From assembly GCA_016927425.1 (NCBI GenBank), contig JAFGMR010000077.1, positions 1-45,486 of the forward strand: DNA of 45,486 nucleotides, read 5' to 3'. The position numbers and the translations under genes were made by a program. Each line of letters starts with the position of its first letter. Position 1 is the stretch's first letter. This DNA is from Methanotrichaceae archaeon (GTDB lineage Archaea; Halobacteriota; Methanosarcinia; Methanotrichales; Methanotrichaceae). Under the pieces are notes generated by a model. That model made no database searches. It saw only the letters and a program-made list of their open reading frames with translations, and had not been told where the DNA came from. Positions 43,177 through 45,486 of the stretch are shown piece after piece.

Positions 43177-44811
43177 ATGGATCTGATCGACTCCCTTTCC
43201 CACGCCTTATCGATCCACGGTGTCGAAGCGGTCTTTCACCTGCCGGGCTCTGCTACCGTTCCCCTCTATGCCTCCCTCGACGAGGTGCGCCCCGTCCTCA
43301 TGAGACATCCGGCATCGGTTGGATTTGCTGCCGAGGCTTATGCGAGGTTGAGGGGGCTCGGAGTGGCAATCGTTGCCCAGGGGCCAGGGATTGCTGGCAT
43401 AATCCCAGCGTTGATCCACTCGTGGAAGGATCATGTGGCCGTCGTTGCCATCACCGCAAGGCCTTCCTATATGGTGGGTGATCCGGGCGCCTGGCAGGCC
43501 TTTCCGCTTCGGGAAGTCCTAGGGCCGGTCGTAAAGGGCTACTATGAGGTGGGAAAGGACAAGCCCGAGGCGCTCCTGGAGGCCTTTTCCCTCGCAGCAG
43601 TCCCGCCATCCGGCCCTGTGGTCGTGAACATCATCGAGGACGGGATGGGGACGGGGCCTGTGGTGGGAACGCGGCCAGCGTCACAGGCGGGTCTCTCCTC
43701 CGTCTCCCCCGCATTCGCAGAGAGGTTGGTCGAGGCGCTTGAGGATGCCTCCTATCCTCTCATACTTGCCGGAGCTGGGGCGCTTAAGGATGGAAGGGAC
43801 CTCGCAGAAGCGGTGCAGCGCCTGCAGATCCCCATCGTCACAACCGCCCCTGCCCGGGGCGCAGTCGACGAGATGGATCCATTATGCTTAGGACCAGTTG
43901 GAACAATCGGCTTTGAGAGCGCAAACTCCGCCCTATCGAAGGCCGACCTGATACTCGCGCTTGGCTCAAGGCTTTCGCACAACACGATCAAGCCCCTAGT
44001 CGATGCCAATGCCGATCCCGCCATATTCCAGGTGAACGGAGACCCGATGGATCGTTCGCATATCGTTTCCCTGGACCGATATCAGACAGCGACCGTATCT
44101 TCAGCCCTTCAGGCCCTGCAAGCGATTCCCGGGGCAAGCGCCATCGATTCAAGGCCGCGCTGGTGGAAGCCTTCGACGGCAAGAGGACCTCCCCCATCCC
44201 CTTCCTTGAGGGCCGCCCTTGAGGCAGTCGACCTTGACTCCGTGCTAGTGATGGATGCCGGAACTGCCGGGCTAGCGGTCTACCGGAGCTTTTGCTGTCG
44301 AAAGCCCTACCATATGCTCTACCCATGGGGGATTGCGACGATGGGATCGTCTCTTGCCCAAGCAGTCGGCGCCTGTCATGCCAGCGCAAGGCGGGCCGTT
44401 GCCGTTTGCGGGGACGGTGGTCTCTTGGCAAGCCTTCCGGAGCTCTCAACGATAGCCGAGGGTTGCTTGCCTGTAAAGGTTGTGGTCTTCAACAACGGCG
44501 GCCTCCAGTTCATAAGGGAGATCTCGCGACGCGTCCTTGGAAAGGAGGTCGACATGTCATTCGGGCCGGAGGATCTAGCATCCATCGCCCAGGCCCTTGG
44601 GACCAGGTCGGAGCGAGTCGATGGGAGCGCAGCTTTATCCGCATATGCGAACGCCTGCCTTCGTGACTCCGAGCCCTTCTTGCTCGAGGTGGTGGAGGAA
44701 GGCCGCCCCCTCGACCTCAGGGGAACTCAGTGGGGGGCCAAAGCCTCTCGAGAAAACGGTAATATATGCCTTCCAGATCAAGTTGACATCTCAGTGGGTG
44801 TTAGTACATGA
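43177..44811 (+). CDS. Thiamine diphosphate-dependent enzyme, acetolactate synthase-like
   Basis: A 544-aa ThDP enzyme with the full three-domain layout of acetolactate synthase, pyruvate oxidase and related decarboxylases. The N-terminal domain has the catalytic Glu in GFAAEAYARLRG (E53) and AQGPGIAGIIPAL. The central domain (~190-320) has LILAGAGALKDG and SKADLILALGSRLS. The C-terminal ThDP/Mg motif is CGDGGLLASLPELST (G412-D413-G414) ending in NNGG. The substrate cannot be decided; acetolactate synthase, benzoylformate- and sulfopyruvate-type decarboxylases are all possible. No regulatory subunit or ilvC is adjacent. ATG 43177 gives the usual N-terminus (MDLIDSLSHALSIHGVEAVF). Its stop overlaps the next start (ATGA). 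Confidence 0.85.
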   Translation: MDLIDSLSHALSIHGVEAVFHLPGSATVPLYASLDEVRPVLMRHPASVGFAAEAYARLRGLGVAIVAQGPGIAGIIPALIHSWKDHVAVVAITARPSYMVGDPGAWQAFPLREVLGPVVKGYYEVGKDKPEALLEAFSLAAVPPSGPVVVNIIEDGMGTGPVVGTRPASQAGLSSVSPAFAERLVEALEDASYPLILAGAGALKDGRDLAEAVQRLQIPIVTTAPARGAVDEMDPLCLGPVGTIGFESANSALSKADLILALGSRLSHNTIKPLVDANADPAIFQVNGDPMDRSHIVSLDRYQTATVSSALQALQAIPGASAIDSRPRWWKPSTARGPPPSPSLRAALEAVDLDSVLVMDAGTAGLAVYRSFCCRKPYHMLYPWGIATMGSSLAQAVGACHASARRAVAVCGDGGLLASLPELSTIAEGCLPVKVVVFNNGGLQFIREISRRVLGKEVDMSFGPEDLASIAQALGTRSERVDGSAALSAYANACLRDSEPFLLEVVEEGRPLDLRGTQWGAKASRENGNICLPDQVDISVGVST

Positions 44812-45368
44812 AATCGGTAATCATCGCTTTATCGGCCCTTCTACTGCTCCCCTTCTTGGGCCTCGGATCGGAGGGCGAGCCGGTCGATCCCCTGGAGGTT
44901 GGAGATCTCTTAAGCCCGCCAGATCCCTATCATACAAGGGAGTATATCGAGCGGCTGACCGGCGGCGGGGATGATATCAAGGAGGCCTGGCGCCGAAATG
45001 CCCAGGACCAAGTTGAGACATCGACCTGGCCTATGACCATACTGGCAGGCGGATGGAGCCTGGAATTGAGGGACCGCGGCCTAAAGAGGGCTAACCTGAC
45101 TCTCGTCCAGAATGGTGGGGCGGTCTTTGGCAGGGGATTTTTGACCGGTTCGGATCGGTCCCAGCTCGCCTCGGCCACAGGAACCGTTTCTGCCTCGGGC
45201 GTCATAACGCTTGACATCATGGGCTTCGACGACCTCGTTCTTCATCGTTGCACTCTGTATGGGGGGCGGGACCGGCTCTCCGGAAGCTACAGCGCATTTG
45301 CCCCTGACGGCAATACTTGGTGGGGATCTGTCAGCGGGAGCCGCTTGGCCCAACAGTTCTGGGCCTGA
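44808..45368 (+). CDS. Small exported protein of unknown function
   Basis: A 186-aa exported protein with a signal peptide (KSVIIALSALLLLPFLGLGS, cleavage near 20). A short helical region (TREYIERLTGGGDDIKEAWR) is followed by a beta-rich domain from ~75 (AGGWSLELRDRGLKRANLTL, GRGFLTGSDRSQ, GTVSASGVITLDIMGFDDL, LSGSYSAFAPDG). The strand pattern looks like a small beta-barrel or sandwich, but I recognise no family. Its ATG overlaps the stop of the ThDP enzyme by 4 bp. The two are thus expressed together, although one is cytoplasmic and the other exported. A TATA-like run at 44758-44766 might give it a promoter of its own. Confidence 0.75.
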   Translation: MKSVIIALSALLLLPFLGLGSEGEPVDPLEVGDLLSPPDPYHTREYIERLTGGGDDIKEAWRRNAQDQVETSTWPMTILAGGWSLELRDRGLKRANLTLVQNGGAVFGRGFLTGSDRSQLASATGTVSASGVITLDIMGFDDLVLHRCTLYGGRDRLSGSYSAFAPDGNTWWGSVSGSRLAQQFWA

Positions 45369-45457
45369 GAGGCCGAGATGCTGTGGAATAGGAAGAGCCT
45401 TATCTTGACATTGTCATATATTACTATTATCGTTACTATTACTAGCATAGATCGCAT

Positions 45458-45486
45458 TTAGGCAGCTATTTCTTCGATGATGCGAC
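45458..45486 (-). other. Possible 3' end of a gene running in from the right
   Basis: The last bases read leftward as RIIEEIAA followed by a TAA stop at 45458-45460, which would fit the end of a minus-strand gene cut by the window edge. Nine codons are too few to be sure. The gap 45369-45457 is AT-rich and holds short TACTATTA-type repeats. Confidence 0.2.

Overview
The window looks like part of the chromosome of a methanogenic archaeon, most likely a Methanothrix/Methanosaeta-type organism; the genus is an inference. The archaeal signs are direct: aIF1A, a RIO1 kinase, an archaeal KH (Dim2/Pno1-like) protein, Csl4 and a second exosome-associated RNA protein, RpoL, aRF1, an archaeal UppS, a tRNA with an intron, and TATA boxes about 25-30 bp before many start codons (leaderless transcripts). 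The methanogen signs are O-phosphoseryl-tRNA synthetase (SepRS), the methanofuran-biosynthesis enzyme MfnF and an FrhB/FpoF-type F420 protein.

The left half (about 1-22 kb) is housekeeping. It starts with an intron-containing tRNA-Arg, uppS, a tRNA-Val, and the aIF1A-RIO1-KH operon for translation initiation and small-subunit maturation. A site-2 protease follows, then divergent mfnF and an FrhB-like gene, an Obg/YchF GTPase, and an unknown acidic protein. Next comes an RNA operon on the minus strand: METTL5-like methyltransferase, csl4, rpoL, rtcA. It lies behind a large TPR protein with a C-terminal membrane anchor. After an AT-rich stretch with a damaged MNT-HEPN module come mtnA, rpiA, and a close-packed minus-strand operon reading prf1 (aRF1), exosome-associated protein, sugar isomerase-like TIM barrel, translin, sepS, rpiA.

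The right half (about 22-45 kb) is accessory and almost wholly devoted to exported proteins. It holds a frameshifted nuclease-like protein with a metal-binding tail and a secreted beta-propeller-like protein. Five minus-strand genes in a row encode exported TPR proteins, one of which alternates TPR blocks with lamin-tail-like domains. A two-module secreted protein follows, with a tiny membrane ORF translationally coupled to it. Further genes encode a small secreted protein, a secreted transglutaminase-like protein with a serine-rich tail, a pRiA4b ORF-3-like protein, and a 2,207-residue surface protein (PKD, Fn3-like, CARDB, tandem Ig-like and NosD beta-helix parts). The right end carries a TPP-dependent enzyme coupled to another small exported protein. 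Gene remnants (HEPN/helicase, Cache sensor) and unexplained repeats sit in the intergenic gaps.

The most distinctive feature is the exported TPR cluster with its surrounding surface proteins. I infer that it builds or organises extracellular protein assemblies, possibly cell-envelope or sheath related, but nothing in the sequence proves this.
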